A DNA stretch of 31,339 nt from DAOUBP01 sp034432655 (GTDB lineage: Bacteria > Chloroflexota > Anaerolineae > CG2-30-64-16): the NCBI GenBank assembly GCA_034432655.1, contig DAOUBP010000166.1, positions 1 through 31,339 on the forward strand. The letters run 5' to 3'. The notes below the pieces were generated by a model. It was not told the DNA's origin. It searched no databases and saw only the letters and a program-made list of their open reading frames with translations. Each line of letters opens with the position of its first letter. Position 1 is the stretch's first letter. This document shows positions 1 to 8,170 of this stretch, piece by piece. The translations under genes and the position numbers were made by a program.

Positions 1-2
1 CG

Positions 3-230
3 GCCGAGCTGTTCGAGGCCCGCGAGGTGATCCTGCGCACGCCGATCGAGCAGATCATCAGCCGGCCGGGCCGCAAGGCGCTCTGCGCGGCGTGCGGCGA
101 GGAGATCATGAACGAGCGCGAGGTGGTGCGGGATGGGTTGGTGCTGTGCCGCGCGTGCGCGGGGGAGAGCTATTACGAGATTGCGGTGCCGGTCGAGTTG
201 CCGGCGCTCCAGCTGGTCGGTCTGCCGTGA
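3..230 (+). CDS. FmdE-like protein, C-terminal zinc-ribbon part (5' truncated)
   Basis: An open frame runs from the window edge (first full codon at position 3) to a TGA at 228-230; the start lies outside the window. The visible 75 residues contain a four-cysteine zinc ribbon, CAAC then about 17 residues then CRAC, preceded by a helix-like segment rich in charged residues. This layout (VILRTPIEQI, then a C4 ribbon ending in YYEI) matches the C-terminal end of FmdE-family proteins, first named as subunit E of formylmethanofuran dehydrogenase. In bacteria they are stand-alone proteins of uncertain role. The first in-frame ATG, at 27, sits inside the conserved segment and is not a believable start. 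The family call rests only on the ribbon and its flanks; a TraR/DksA-type ribbon in another protein is possible. Confidence 0.6.
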   Translation, partial: AELFEAREVILRTPIEQIISRPGRKALCAACGEEIMNEREVVRDGLVLCRACAGESYYEIAVPVELPALQLVGLP

Positions 231-385
231 ACGGTCACAGCAGTTCAAAAGCCAGGGTTGTCTTGGGTCGTGAAGGCCGGCCGGAATTCCGCCATGACCG
301 CCGGCAGCACCGACCATGTCTGGACCCTGGAAGAGCGTTTGCTCCTACGTGGGAGGCTTCGCCTGGCCCATGAAGATGGCTGTTC

Positions 386-418
386 GCGTGCCGGGCACCT
401 GGGTGGCGCCCGGCACGC
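386..418. repeat. Perfect 11-bp inverted repeat between convergent genes
   Basis: GCGTGCCGGGC (386-396) is the exact reverse complement of GCCCGGCACGC (408-418), with an 11-nt loop whose inner bases can extend the stem across a 3-nt bulge. A smaller hairpin follows (CCGTAG 447-452 with CTACGG 456-461). The 337-base gap 231-567 separates the FmdE-like gene from the convergent DUF4340 gene. Apart from these hairpins I see nothing in it. There is no T tract, so an intrinsic terminator is not demonstrated; a Rho-type stop, an mRNA 3' stabiliser or a dispersed repeat are alternatives. Confidence 0.55.
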
Positions 419-567
419 AGGCTAGGATGCAAACTGCCGGTTTATTCCGTAGCCTCTACGGCGCCTTGCTGCTTCCAGCCGGCTTGTCCCAAAGGGAGGC
501 TCCGGGATGACGGCAGTCGCGGGTCGCAGACCCCCTTCGAGCCTGAATCTGGGATCCGCTGAGCCTT

Positions 568-1557
568 TTACGGCGCCGGGCTGGGTGTTGCGGCCGGCGC
601 GGCCGGCTCCGGTGACGGCGTGGGGGTCGGCTTCAGGAACCGCTCCCGGGTCCGTTCCACCAGGTCCTTGACACTGAACTCCGACACCCCCACATAGTAC
701 GGCGATTCGGACGATTTGACCGCGTAGGTGTTGTCGGTCGGGTCCTTGGCGCCGATGGTCAGAACGTAGGATTTGGCTTGGTCGCCGCTCTTGGCCCGGA
801 TCGTGACCCTGGCGGCGGGCTCAGCCATCCCGTACGCGGGGTCGTCCGTTTTGCCCAAGACCTTGGTAAGCCGCACCGAAGTCATCAAGTTGACCAGCGA
901 GGTCACGTTGTTGGGCTCCAGCTCCTCGCCGGCCGCCAGCCCCAGCATGGTCCAATTGCCGGTGGCATCCTTCTCGAACACGAATTCCCCGCTGTTGTTT
1001 TTCAAGATGATGCCGAGGACGTCTGCCGTAGATACGCTGAAATAGACCGGGTTGATCCACGACGTCAGATCGGCAGTGATCTCCCACGATGCCAGGTCAT
1101 TGCCCAGGTAAACCTGGTTCTGGCCCGCCAGGCGCACATGCATGGCGCGCGAGCCGGCCGGGCTGCCCAGGTAGAGGGCTCGCGCGCCGGCCGCGGTCTG
1201 AAGGTCAACTTTGCGCACGAATTTGTCGTCGGCCACCTGAAGCCGGGTGTGGCTGGCGGCGGTCTCGCCGATGAGCCGGCCCGTGGTGATCGCCAGCAGC
1301 TTGTCAATCACGGGGGTGATCTTGGCCGCGTCAGCCGGGTAGTCGGCGGCACTGCGCACGACCCACCCGTCGCCCGTCTTCGCCAGCGAGACGCTCCGGC
1401 CCTGGTCATCCTGGATGGTCAACCCGGTCACGTCTTCTGCTTTGAGGTCCAGCAACGGTTTGCCGGCTGTTGCGGCCTGGCGGGGCCAGAAGATGATGGC
1501 GGTCAACACCAACTGTAAGGCCAAAACTGCTATAAGGATGCGTTGCAGCCTGTTCAT
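568..1557 (-). CDS. DUF4340 domain-containing protein
   Basis: A 329-residue protein with one N-terminal hydrophobic anchor (about residues 5-24), so mostly outside the cytoplasmic membrane. It ends in a proline/alanine/threonine-rich tail of about 20 residues. The body resembles DUF4340: repeated beta-strand segments with phrases such as GLTIQDDQGRSVSLAKTGDGWVV and a second copy-like part with FEKDATGNWTM. DUF4340 genes commonly follow GldG-like ABC genes, as here: the start lies 15 bases after the stop of the fused permease/GldG gene. A strong ribosome site, AGGAGGT, precedes the ATG and supports this start. The protein is probably a structural or sensory partner of the ABC complex. The biochemical function is unknown. 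Confidence 0.8.
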   Translation of the reverse strand: MNRLQRILIAVLALQLVLTAIIFWPRQAATAGKPLLDLKAEDVTGLTIQDDQGRSVSLAKTGDGWVVRSAADYPADAAKITPVIDKLLAITTGRLIGETAASHTRLQVADDKFVRKVDLQTAAGARALYLGSPAGSRAMHVRLAGQNQVYLGNDLASWEITADLTSWINPVYFSVSTADVLGIILKNNSGEFVFEKDATGNWTMLGLAAGEELEPNNVTSLVNLMTSVRLTKVLGKTDDPAYGMAEPAARVTIRAKSGDQAKSYVLTIGAKDPTDNTYAVKSSESPYYVGVSEFSVKDLVERTRERFLKPTPTPSPEPAAPAATPSPAP

Positions 1558-1572
1558 TGCGTTACCTCCTGC

Positions 1573-4479
1573 TCACTTTGCCTGCGGCGCCAACGCCAAC
1601 GGCCTTTCGTTGCGCCGCCACAGGTACGAGAGCGCGCCGATGCCGATCACCGCAGCCAGCGCCACCACGTAGTTGAGCACCTCCCACGTGCGCTGCCGGG
1701 CTTCGCTCAACGGCGCCAGCACCCGGGCCGACTGCCCCCGGCTGCGGATCCCCAGCAAGTCCAGGTCCTCCACCGACCAGTCCACCGCGTTTTGCAGGAA
1801 CTGCAGGCTGTTGAGATAGCGATCGGGGGTGAGGCTGGCCGAGATCTGGAACACCACGTCGGTCAGGAAATCGTTGCTGCCGACGACTACCAGCCGGGCG
1901 GTAGCGGGCGATGCCTCGATGACGGCCGAGGTTTGGGGCGCCGGCGTGGGCGTGGCAGCCACCTGCGTTGCAGGCTCGGGCTGTTCCTGTGTCAGCGGTG
2001 ATGCCTTGCCTTTGAAGTAGCTCTCAAAACTCCCGCGCACCGAGACGGCCAGCGGCCGCGCTTTCTGCTCCCCCTCCACGGGGAAGCCCAACCCCGGGTA
2101 TTGTGTCAGGTTCGGCTGGATGTTGATATCGTTGCGCAGCCACGACTGCGGGCTGGAGGTCAGCAGCACCTTCACTTCGCGGCCCTGGTTTTTCGCCTCG
2201 TCCACGGTGAGAGGCGAGGCCCAGTTCAAGGTGATGGCCGGCAACTTGCTGACGATAGGGCTGGTCTTGTCCATGCCGCCGGCGCGCACGTCCACGAAGA
2301 AGGGATAGTTGATGGCCTGGATCTCGCGTACCACGATGCCGCCCACCTGCCGCTCCGTCTGCACCGGGAACGGCTCGTTCTGGGTGTCCATGACCAATGT
2401 CTTTTCGACGGTGATCCCGTAATGGGCCAACATCTCGTTCAACCCACCGTCTATCGGTTGCAGCGAGAGGTTGCCCAGGAACTGGTCGAAGGCGATCTGG
2501 TAGTTGCCCGCAGCCACCACCACCGACCCCCCGCGCATCAAGAACTGGTCAATGGCGAAGCGGGCTTTGTCGTCCAGGCCTTGGGGCGAGATCACCACCA
2601 GCACATCCACCTCCGGCGGCACCAGGCCGGTGGACAGGTCCACCGAGCGCACGGAATAGTCCTGGGCCAACTGTTGGCGCACGCGCTGCCAGGTGCGCAG
2701 CGGCTGCTGCATCTGGCCGAAGATGTCCTGGGTGGGCACGGCCGGCGGGGTCCACAGCCCCACCACTTTCAGGAAGCCGGTCGAAGAACGCTTGAGCGCG
2801 GACTCGATTGCCGAGCGGACGTTGGCCTCGTTCAGGTCTCCCGCGGGTGCAACGAGCTGCCATTTGGCCTGACCGGTGGTCGGATCTTGCTGCGTCAACA
2901 CCATGTCCAGGTAGTAGGTCTGATCGGAGAACAATGAGATCGCGATCGGCCGCAAGCGGTAGGTGGCCAGCAACTGTTGGCGGTTGACCTTCGCGCCCGC
3001 CGCGTCCGGGTCAACCTTCTCAAAGATGAACTTGCCCGCCGACCGGGCAGCCAGGTCGCGTGCCACCTTCTCGATGGTGGCCGGGGCCTCGCGCAGCGCT
3101 TCGGGCAGGGTCTTCTCGGTGACGAACAGGGTCAACGTCACGGGCGATGGCAGCGTCGCCAGCAAAGTGTCCACGCTCTGGAACCCGTACACTGCCTTTT
3201 TGATGGCGCGGGTCAGGTCGTATTCCAGGTTGCGGAACCGCACGTCCACCGTGCCGTCGCGGCGGCCTTCCACCTCGATGAGATCACGGAAGTTCAACAC
3301 CTCGTTTTGGTCGCCGTAGCGCACCAGCACATCGAAGTAGGCGTTGATGACTGAGGCCTCATAACGGCCCGCCACCTGGAACGGCGTGGGCTGGATGCCG
3401 TAGATCTGGTTGGCCTCCACCTCGAGGTCGGGCTCGGTGGTGGGATCTACCACCTCGGCCACCACCTTGCCGCGGCCGGCAATCTCGTACTCCCGCAACA
3501 GGTCGGCCAACTGCGGGGCCAGCGGCGCCAGCAACGGGTGGGTCTTCTCGCTGACGTATGCCCGGATCGTCAACGGCTCGGCCAGGTTGCGCAGCAGCGT
3601 CTTGGTAGTGTCGGAAAGGCTGTATTCGCGCTGCGCGGTCAGGTCCAGCCGCAGCCCGCTGAGCGGGTACAGCCAGAAGTTGACCGCAATCAGGTTCAAG
3701 GCCAGCAACGCCGAGGTCAACGCAACCCCGCGACGATAGCCCGCCGCGCCCTGCCCCTTGCTCCAGCGCTTGCGATCCAGAGAGAACACGTTGAGCACCA
3801 GGAACAGGCCGGCCAGCGAGCCGTAGTAGACCAGGTCACGCAGGTCAATCACCCCGCGCTGGATGCTTTCGAAGCGGCTGCCGGTGCCGATCGCCCGCAG
3901 GATGTTGCCCAGACTGCGGCCGGTGAAGTCGGTCACCCCTTGCGCGCCCACCAGGTAGAAGATCCCACACGTGAGCACGGTCAGGATCAGTGCGACCAGC
4001 TGGTTGTCGGTGCGCGAAGAGATGAACAGGCCGATGGCAGCGTAGGCGGCCGCCATCAACAGCGCGGCCAGGTAGCCGCCGATCACAGGGCCCCAGTCCA
4101 GGTTGCCCAAGACCGCCACGGTGATCGGCAGGAAGAAGGTCAGCGCCAGGGCCAGTGCTACCAGGGCCATCACGGCCAGGAATTTCCCCAGCACGAGCTG
4201 CGTCTTGCTGATCGGCAGCGTGAGCAGGATTTCCAGCGTGCCCGAACGTTGCTCCTCGCTCCACTGCCGCATGGTCAGCGCGGCCACCAGGAAGATCAGC
4301 AACAGCGGCATCCAGCGGAACAGGGGCCGCACATCGGCGATGCCGCGCGCGAAGAAGGTATCTACCCAGAAGAACGTAAACAGCGTAACTGCCAGGAAAG
4401 CAGCTACGAACAACAACGCAATGGGTGAGCCGAAGTAGATGGAAAGCTCTTTACGGGTGATTGCGAGTGTTTGCTTCAT
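1573..4479 (-). CDS. ABC-2 permease fused to GldG-like extracytoplasmic domain
   Basis: A 968-residue protein. Residues 1 to about 245 form an ABC-2 type permease with about six membrane segments, starting MKQTLAITRKELSIYFGSP and including the MRQWSEEQRSGTLEILLTLPIS region typical of GldF-like permeases. After a linker and another membrane segment, a large exported part (from about residue 290) matches the GldG/ABC_transp_aux type, with strands such as VDVLVVISPQGLDD and GGSVVVAAGNYQ. A final membrane helix near the C-terminus ends in basic residues. GldF and GldG are separate proteins in Bacteroidota, so this is a fusion. I chose the ATG at 4479 because GAGG lies six bases upstream; the frame stays open further upstream but runs into a repeat tract. 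The ATPase gene precedes it and the DUF4340 gene follows. The substrate is not evident. Confidence 0.85.
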   Translation of the reverse strand: MKQTLAITRKELSIYFGSPIALLFVAAFLAVTLFTFFWVDTFFARGIADVRPLFRWMPLLLIFLVAALTMRQWSEEQRSGTLEILLTLPISKTQLVLGKFLAVMALVALALALTFFLPITVAVLGNLDWGPVIGGYLAALLMAAAYAAIGLFISSRTDNQLVALILTVLTCGIFYLVGAQGVTDFTGRSLGNILRAIGTGSRFESIQRGVIDLRDLVYYGSLAGLFLVLNVFSLDRKRWSKGQGAAGYRRGVALTSALLALNLIAVNFWLYPLSGLRLDLTAQREYSLSDTTKTLLRNLAEPLTIRAYVSEKTHPLLAPLAPQLADLLREYEIAGRGKVVAEVVDPTTEPDLEVEANQIYGIQPTPFQVAGRYEASVINAYFDVLVRYGDQNEVLNFRDLIEVEGRRDGTVDVRFRNLEYDLTRAIKKAVYGFQSVDTLLATLPSPVTLTLFVTEKTLPEALREAPATIEKVARDLAARSAGKFIFEKVDPDAAGAKVNRQQLLATYRLRPIAISLFSDQTYYLDMVLTQQDPTTGQAKWQLVAPAGDLNEANVRSAIESALKRSSTGFLKVVGLWTPPAVPTQDIFGQMQQPLRTWQRVRQQLAQDYSVRSVDLSTGLVPPEVDVLVVISPQGLDDKARFAIDQFLMRGGSVVVAAGNYQIAFDQFLGNLSLQPIDGGLNEMLAHYGITVEKTLVMDTQNEPFPVQTERQVGGIVVREIQAINYPFFVDVRAGGMDKTSPIVSKLPAITLNWASPLTVDEAKNQGREVKVLLTSSPQSWLRNDINIQPNLTQYPGLGFPVEGEQKARPLAVSVRGSFESYFKGKASPLTQEQPEPATQVAATPTPAPQTSAVIEASPATARLVVVGSNDFLTDVVFQISASLTPDRYLNSLQFLQNAVDWSVEDLDLLGIRSRGQSARVLAPLSEARQRTWEVLNYVVALAAVIGIGALSYLWRRNERPLALAPQAK

Positions 4480-4507
4480 GGTCAACCTCGTATCGGTGCG
4501 TGATAAC

Positions 4508-4549
4508 ACGTTTTCACCTTTCACGTTTCACGCTTCTCACGCTTCACGC
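4508..4549. repeat. Degenerate short tandem repeat (TTTCACG-like units)
   Basis: On the plus strand this tract repeats ACG/ACC followed by TTTC, CTTC or close variants about five to six times, in units of roughly seven bases. On the transcribed strand it reads as repeated GTGAA(A/G)CG. It fills most of the 64-base gap between the ATPase and permease genes and includes the ATPase stop codon (4544-4546). It is the only clear short tandem repeat I noticed in the window. Units are imperfect, so copy number is approximate. Confidence 0.55.
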
Positions 4550-5464
4550 CCCTGTCGCCAGCTGGTTGAACACCGTCTCCAGGGTACGCACATCGCGTCG
4601 CAACTCCCGCAGCGGCCAGCCGGCCTGACGGGCCAGGTCGTAGATCGCCGGGCAGAGGTCAATGTCGCCCATGCCCAACACGCGGTAGGCGGGATAGCCG
4701 TCGTGAGTGCGGAACGGCTCCAGCCCGCGCACGCCGCTGAGAGAGCGCAGCGACCGTTCAACGCCATCGGTCCGTTGGGCCAACACCACCACCGCGTCGG
4801 CGGTTTCCTCCAGCTCGGCCAGGCGGTTGTCGGCGCGCACCTGGCCGTTGATCAGGATGATCGCGCGATCGCACAGCGCCTCCACTTCGGAGAGGATATG
4901 GGAGGAGAAAAGCACGGTGGCATGTTGCGCCAGGCGGCGGATCAGGCGGCGGATCTCCACGATCTGGGTGGGGTCCAGGCCGACGGTCGGTTCGTCCAGG
5001 ATCAACAGTTTGGGCTTGTGGAGGATGGCCTGGGCCAGGCCGACGCGCTGGCGGAAGCCTTTGGAGAGCTGGCCGATGGGCCGGGTGAGCTGATCGGCCA
5101 GGCCAGTAGCATAGACCGCCTCGGAAATGCGCGCCGTCTGTTCCTCCGGCGGGATCTGGCGCAGCTCGGCGATCATCTTGAGATAAGCCTGCACCGATAG
5201 TTCGGGGTACAGCGGCGCGTTCTCCGGCAGATAGCCGATGCGCGCCTGCACCTCGCGCGTGTGGGTTAACACGTCCAGCCCGTCCACCGTGACGCTGCCC
5301 TCGTCGGGCTGCAGGAAGCCGGTGATGATTTTGATGATGGTGGTCTTGCCGGCGCCGTTCGGGCCCAGCAGGCCCACGATCTGGCCCGGCGCGATGGAAA
5401 AGCTGACATCGCGCAACGCTTCGATGGGGCCGTACGATTTCTTCAGATTGGCAACCTCGATCAT
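4544..5464 (-). CDS. ABC transporter ATP-binding protein (GldA-like)
   Basis: A 306-residue cytoplasmic ATPase. It has Walker A GPNGAGKTT (residues about 34-42), the Q-loop region YLPENAPLYPELS, signature LSKGF (133-137), Walker B LLILDEP (153-159) and the switch histidine in LFSSHILSEV. The segment after about residue 215 is the C-terminal extension seen in ABC-2 exporters of the GldA/NatA/CcmA class. The ATG at 5464 has GAGGTG six bases upstream; a GTG nine bases earlier is in frame but overlaps that ribosome site. It is the first gene of the operon and should energise the fused permease downstream. The direction of transport is export-like by family, and the substrate is unknown. Confidence 0.9.
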   Translation of the reverse strand: MIEVANLKKSYGPIEALRDVSFSIAPGQIVGLLGPNGAGKTTIIKIITGFLQPDEGSVTVDGLDVLTHTREVQARIGYLPENAPLYPELSVQAYLKMIAELRQIPPEEQTARISEAVYATGLADQLTRPIGQLSKGFRQRVGLAQAILHKPKLLILDEPTVGLDPTQIVEIRRLIRRLAQHATVLFSSHILSEVEALCDRAIILINGQVRADNRLAELEETADAVVVLAQRTDGVERSLRSLSGVRGLEPFRTHDGYPAYRVLGMGDIDLCPAIYDLARQAGWPLRELRRDVRTLETVFNQLATGA

Positions 5465-5504
5465 TCGCGACACCTCGCAAGATGAGACATGGTGAACAGA
5501 AATG

Positions 5505-5538
5505 GGCGCGCCGGGATGTGTGACAAGCCCGGCGCGCC
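5505..5538 (-). promoter_or_regulatory. Inverted repeat in the leader of the ABC operon
   Basis: GGCGCGCCGGG (5505-5515) and CCCGGCGCGCC (5528-5538) form a perfect 11-bp stem with a 12-nt loop. Each arm contains the 8-bp palindrome GGCGCGCC, with centres 26 bases apart. The repeat lies between the candidate -10 box at 5547-5552 and the ATG at 5464, so it would be at the very 5' end of the mRNA. It could be a 5' stabilising hairpin or a pair of operator half-sites. The symmetry is seen directly; the function is inferred. Confidence 0.5.
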
Positions 5539-5546
5539 AACATCTA

Positions 5547-5552
5547 ATTATA
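5547..5552 (-). promoter_or_regulatory. Candidate -10 box of the ABC operon
   Basis: The minus strand has a perfect TATAAT here, about 83 bases upstream of the ATPase start and just downstream of the terminator of the preceding lipoprotein gene. No good -35 hexamer lies 16-18 bases upstream, so the assignment rests on the -10 box and position alone. Confidence 0.4.
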
Positions 5553-5588
5553 CGCGCAACTGGCCGTTTGTTGGATTAGAGTTTGATT

Positions 5589-5627
5589 AAAAAAGTGCAA
5601 CCCGCCGGCCCTTGCCAGCGGGTTGCA
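5589..5627 (-). terminator. Intrinsic terminator after the DUF2807 gene
   Basis: TGCAACCCGC (5596-5605) pairs perfectly with GCGGGTTGCA (5618-5627) in a 10-bp stem with a 12-nt loop. Read on the minus strand, the stem is followed by C and six T residues (complement of 5589-5594). It begins 23 bases past the DUF2807 stop codon and cleanly separates that gene from the ABC operon transcribed in the same direction. Confidence 0.9.
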
Positions 5628-5650
5628 TCGTCCTGTGATACAAGGAGGGC

Positions 5651-6373
5651 TTACTTGGGTCTGACTGTTGAGGCCCCGGAGACGTTTTCGCGTACCGCAA
5701 CGGGCTCGCCGGTGTACAGGATGGTGGACGCGCCGCTGGCCGTGGCAGTAAGCCGACCGCTGACGTTGACGGTGGCGCGGCTGGCGCCGGACGCCTCCAC
5801 ATCAACGTCAACGGCCGGGAAGGCGTCCAGGGACAGCGTGCTGGCGCCTGAGACGATCGCCCGCACGTTTTTGCCTGCCCCGGCCAGCTCGATCCGGCTG
5901 GCGCCCGAGACATCGAGACGAGCATCTTCACAGACGATGTCGCCTGTGAGCCGGCTGGCGCTGGACACCGTGACATCCAGCGCCTGCCGGGAGGTGAAGC
6001 CGTGTAGAGTCCCACGCGTGGCGCCGCTCAGTTTCAGGCTTTGTAAGGCGGGCATGGCAACCACGGCCTGCATGGTGGCCGAGCCGCGGATGGTGACCGG
6101 TTGCAGGCCGATGTACAGCGTATCGCCGGAGACCCGCACATCCAGCCGGTCGAGCAGGTTGTTATCAATGGTGATCTCCACCCGGTAGGCGTCGGCCTGC
6201 GTGATATCTACGGTGAACGCATGGCTGACTTCCAGTTTGTTGAAACCGGCCAGATCGAAAGATCGGGTTGTGGTCCGTCCAGCAGGCGTGATGAAATTGA
6301 TCGGCGAAATCATGGCACACCCCATCAGCAGAGCTCCCGTGATGATCAGACAGATGATACGAAAGGCAGACAC
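5651..6373 (-). CDS. Head-GIN (DUF2807) domain lipoprotein
   Basis: About 240 residues from a GTG at 6373. The N-terminus SAFRIICLIITGALLMGC is a lipoprotein signal with lipobox LMGC, so the mature protein should be lipid-anchored outside the membrane. The rest matches the putative auto-transporter adhesin head-GIN domain (DUF2807). It starts with RSFDLAGFNKLEVSHAFTVDITQ and then repeats short strands with SGAS and GAS motifs at regular spacing (SGATRGTL, SGASRIEL, SGASTLSL, SGASRATV, SGASTILY, SGASTVRPK), as expected of a right-handed beta-helix. AGGGGG four to five bases upstream supports the GTG. The frame stays open for 63 codons further upstream, but that extension is arginine/proline-rich and would bury the signal peptide. 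The role is unknown; cell-envelope binding or structure is likely. Confidence 0.82.
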   Translation of the reverse strand: MSAFRIICLIITGALLMGCAMISPINFITPAGRTTTRSFDLAGFNKLEVSHAFTVDITQADAYRVEITIDNNLLDRLDVRVSGDTLYIGLQPVTIRGSATMQAVVAMPALQSLKLSGATRGTLHGFTSRQALDVTVSSASRLTGDIVCEDARLDVSGASRIELAGAGKNVRAIVSGASTLSLDAFPAVDVDVEASGASRATVNVSGRLTATASGASTILYTGEPVAVRENVSGASTVRPK

Positions 6374-6567
6374 ATTTCCCCCTGTTGCATCACGATTTTT
6401 TGATCGCGTCTGTCTTCCTTTACGCAGAAATCGGGCACGGGTTGCATCCCGCCGCGGCAGATCAGTCAGGGCCATTGCGCATGCCCTGGCCAAATGCCAC
6501 ATGCGGCGCCGGCCGCACCAGGGCGGATGTGGTTTCCGGGGCCGCGGCTGGGGCTTCAGCACATCAT

Positions 6568-6596
6568 TTGCCTTTGCTGCTCAACAGCGCGATAAT
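6568..6596 (+). promoter_or_regulatory. Candidate promoter for the MATE gene
   Basis: TTGCCT (6568-6573), a 17-base spacer, then GATAAT (6591-6596) lie 25 bases before the GTG start. The implied leader is very short but still includes the AGGAGGT ribosome site at 6611-6617. The rest of the 247-base divergent gap (6374-6620) shows no other clear signal. Confidence 0.4.
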
Positions 6597-6620
6597 GTTC
6601 ACCTTCTCACAGGAGGTAAC

Positions 6621-7985
6621 GTGACATCAACGCTATCGCTGGCTCAATCCATCAGAGCCCGGGTGGCAGATGAACGCGTCGGTCGCGTGCTGGCGTTGGC
6701 CCTGCCGGCGGTGGGCGAGCAGCTGCTCAACATGATGGTGGGGCTGGTGGACACTTTTATGGTGGGTCACCTGGGGGCCAGCTCCGTGGCTGCCGTGGGG
6801 CTGGCCAACCAGGCTGTCATGCTGGCCACCACCTTTTTTGCAGCCATCGCCACCGGGGTGACTGCGCTGGTGGCGCGGCATACAGGTGCGCGCGAGCCCG
6901 AGAACGCGAACCGTATTTTGCATCAGGGCTATTTGTTGGGGGTCGCTTTGGGCCTTAGCGTCACCGTGCTGGCGTTGGGGTTGGCCGAGCCGATCATCAT
7001 GGCGTTGCGCGCCCCCGCCGATGTCGTTGCACCCGGCGCGTCCTATCTGCGCATTGCATCCATCATCTTCGTCAGCGCGGCCTGGCTGTTCATCGGCAAT
7101 GCAGCCTTGCGCGGGGCCGGAGACACCCGTTCTCCCATGCTCATCATGGCGGTGGTAAACCTGGTGAACATCGCGGTCGCGTATCTCTTCATCTACGGCC
7201 CGGGCCCTTTTCCCGCATTGGGCGTGACCGGATCAGCGTTGGGAGCAGCGGCCGGCCGCGGGGCAGGCGGGTTATTGGTCACGATCTTGTTGTGGCGTGG
7301 CCGTGCCCGGCTGAAGTTGCGTCTCAGAGCCCTCGTCCCGGACATGGCCCAGATCAAGCGCATCTTTAACATCGGCCTGCCGGCCGGCGCGGAAATGTTG
7401 ATGATGCGCCTGGGCATGACTGTGTATGTGACCACTGTGGCGGCACTGGGCACCAAGGCTTACGCGGCACACCAGCTGGCGTTGCAAGGGGAATCGCTGG
7501 CGTTCATGCCCGGGTTTGGCTTTGCCGTGGCGGCGACGACGTTGGTCGGTCAGGGCCTGGGCGCCAGGGATCCGGCACGGGCGCGCGCGGACGCTTATCT
7601 GGCGCAACGGATGGCGGTCGTCCTGATGTCGGCGATGGGAGTGCTCTTTTTCTTCTTCGCCGGGCCGATCATTGATATTTTCATTGACGATCCCGAGGTG
7701 GTACAGCTGGGCATCTGGCCGCTGCGGCTGGTGGCCTTCTCGCAGCCGGCGCTGGCCACCATGATGGTGCTGGCCGGTGGTCTACGCGGGGCGGGCGACA
7801 CCCGGGCTACTTTGGGCATCACCGCAGCCGGTCTGTGGCTGGTGCGGTTGCCGTTGGCCTTCTGGCTGACCGGCGCGTTGGGGCTGGTGGGCGCCTGGAT
7901 TGCGATGGGGGTGGACTTGCAGTGTCGCGGCCTGGGTATGTGGCTGCGGTTTCGCAGCGGCAAGTGGGCACAGATTCAAGTGTGA
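6621..7985 (+). CDS. MATE family efflux transporter
   Basis: A 454-residue multidrug and toxic compound extrusion protein of usual family length with about 12 membrane segments. It begins with the typical region ALALPAVGEQLLNMMVGLVDTFMVGHLGASSVAAVGLANQ. Each half contains the RGAGDTR motif (ALRGAGDTRSPM and GLRGAGDTRATL), the duplicated loop of the MATE fold. It would export organic cations or other toxic compounds in exchange for Na+ or H+; the coupling ion cannot be read. The GTG at 6621 is chosen because a perfect AGGAGGT lies just upstream. The frame is open for 140 more codons upstream, but that stretch has no membrane pattern and overlaps the divergent gene. The gene stands alone. Confidence 0.92.
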   Translation: MTSTLSLAQSIRARVADERVGRVLALALPAVGEQLLNMMVGLVDTFMVGHLGASSVAAVGLANQAVMLATTFFAAIATGVTALVARHTGAREPENANRILHQGYLLGVALGLSVTVLALGLAEPIIMALRAPADVVAPGASYLRIASIIFVSAAWLFIGNAALRGAGDTRSPMLIMAVVNLVNIAVAYLFIYGPGPFPALGVTGSALGAAAGRGAGGLLVTILLWRGRARLKLRLRALVPDMAQIKRIFNIGLPAGAEMLMMRLGMTVYVTTVAALGTKAYAAHQLALQGESLAFMPGFGFAVAATTLVGQGLGARDPARARADAYLAQRMAVVLMSAMGVLFFFFAGPIIDIFIDDPEVVQLGIWPLRLVAFSQPALATMMVLAGGLRGAGDTRATLGITAAGLWLVRLPLAFWLTGALGLVGAWIAMGVDLQCRGLGMWLRFRSGKWAQIQV

Positions 7986-8014
7986 GGCGGGGGTGGAAGC
8001 TGGGATTTGCTGAT

Positions 8015-8043
8015 TTGACAAAAGAAAAAGATCAGTGTAGGTT
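8015..8043 (+). promoter_or_regulatory. Promoter of the S8 protease gene
   Basis: A perfect TTGACA (8015-8020), a 17-base spacer, then TAGGTT (8038-8043). A TATAAG at 8043-8048 overlaps but is too far away for ideal spacing. The leader to the ATG at 8171 is about 120 bases and contains a small hairpin (TGCTGG 8071-8076 with CCAGCA 8091-8096). No known riboswitch pattern is seen in it. Confidence 0.55.
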
Positions 8044-8170
8044 ATAAGAAATTCTCTTCGAGCGGGATTCTGCTGGTTTTTCGCCTTTTGCCAGCATGTT
8101 CCGAGTATCTCGTCGCTGAACACTTGCATTCTGTGCAGTTGGTAAACCTCATACGATCACAGGAGGACAT

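Noticed and set aside
3538..4428. Long plus-strand open frame (296 codons) opposite the fused permease gene
   Set aside because: It is antisense to a gene with clear membrane and domain patterns, is glutamine/arginine/histidine-rich as expected of a GC-rich shadow frame, and has no ribosome site.
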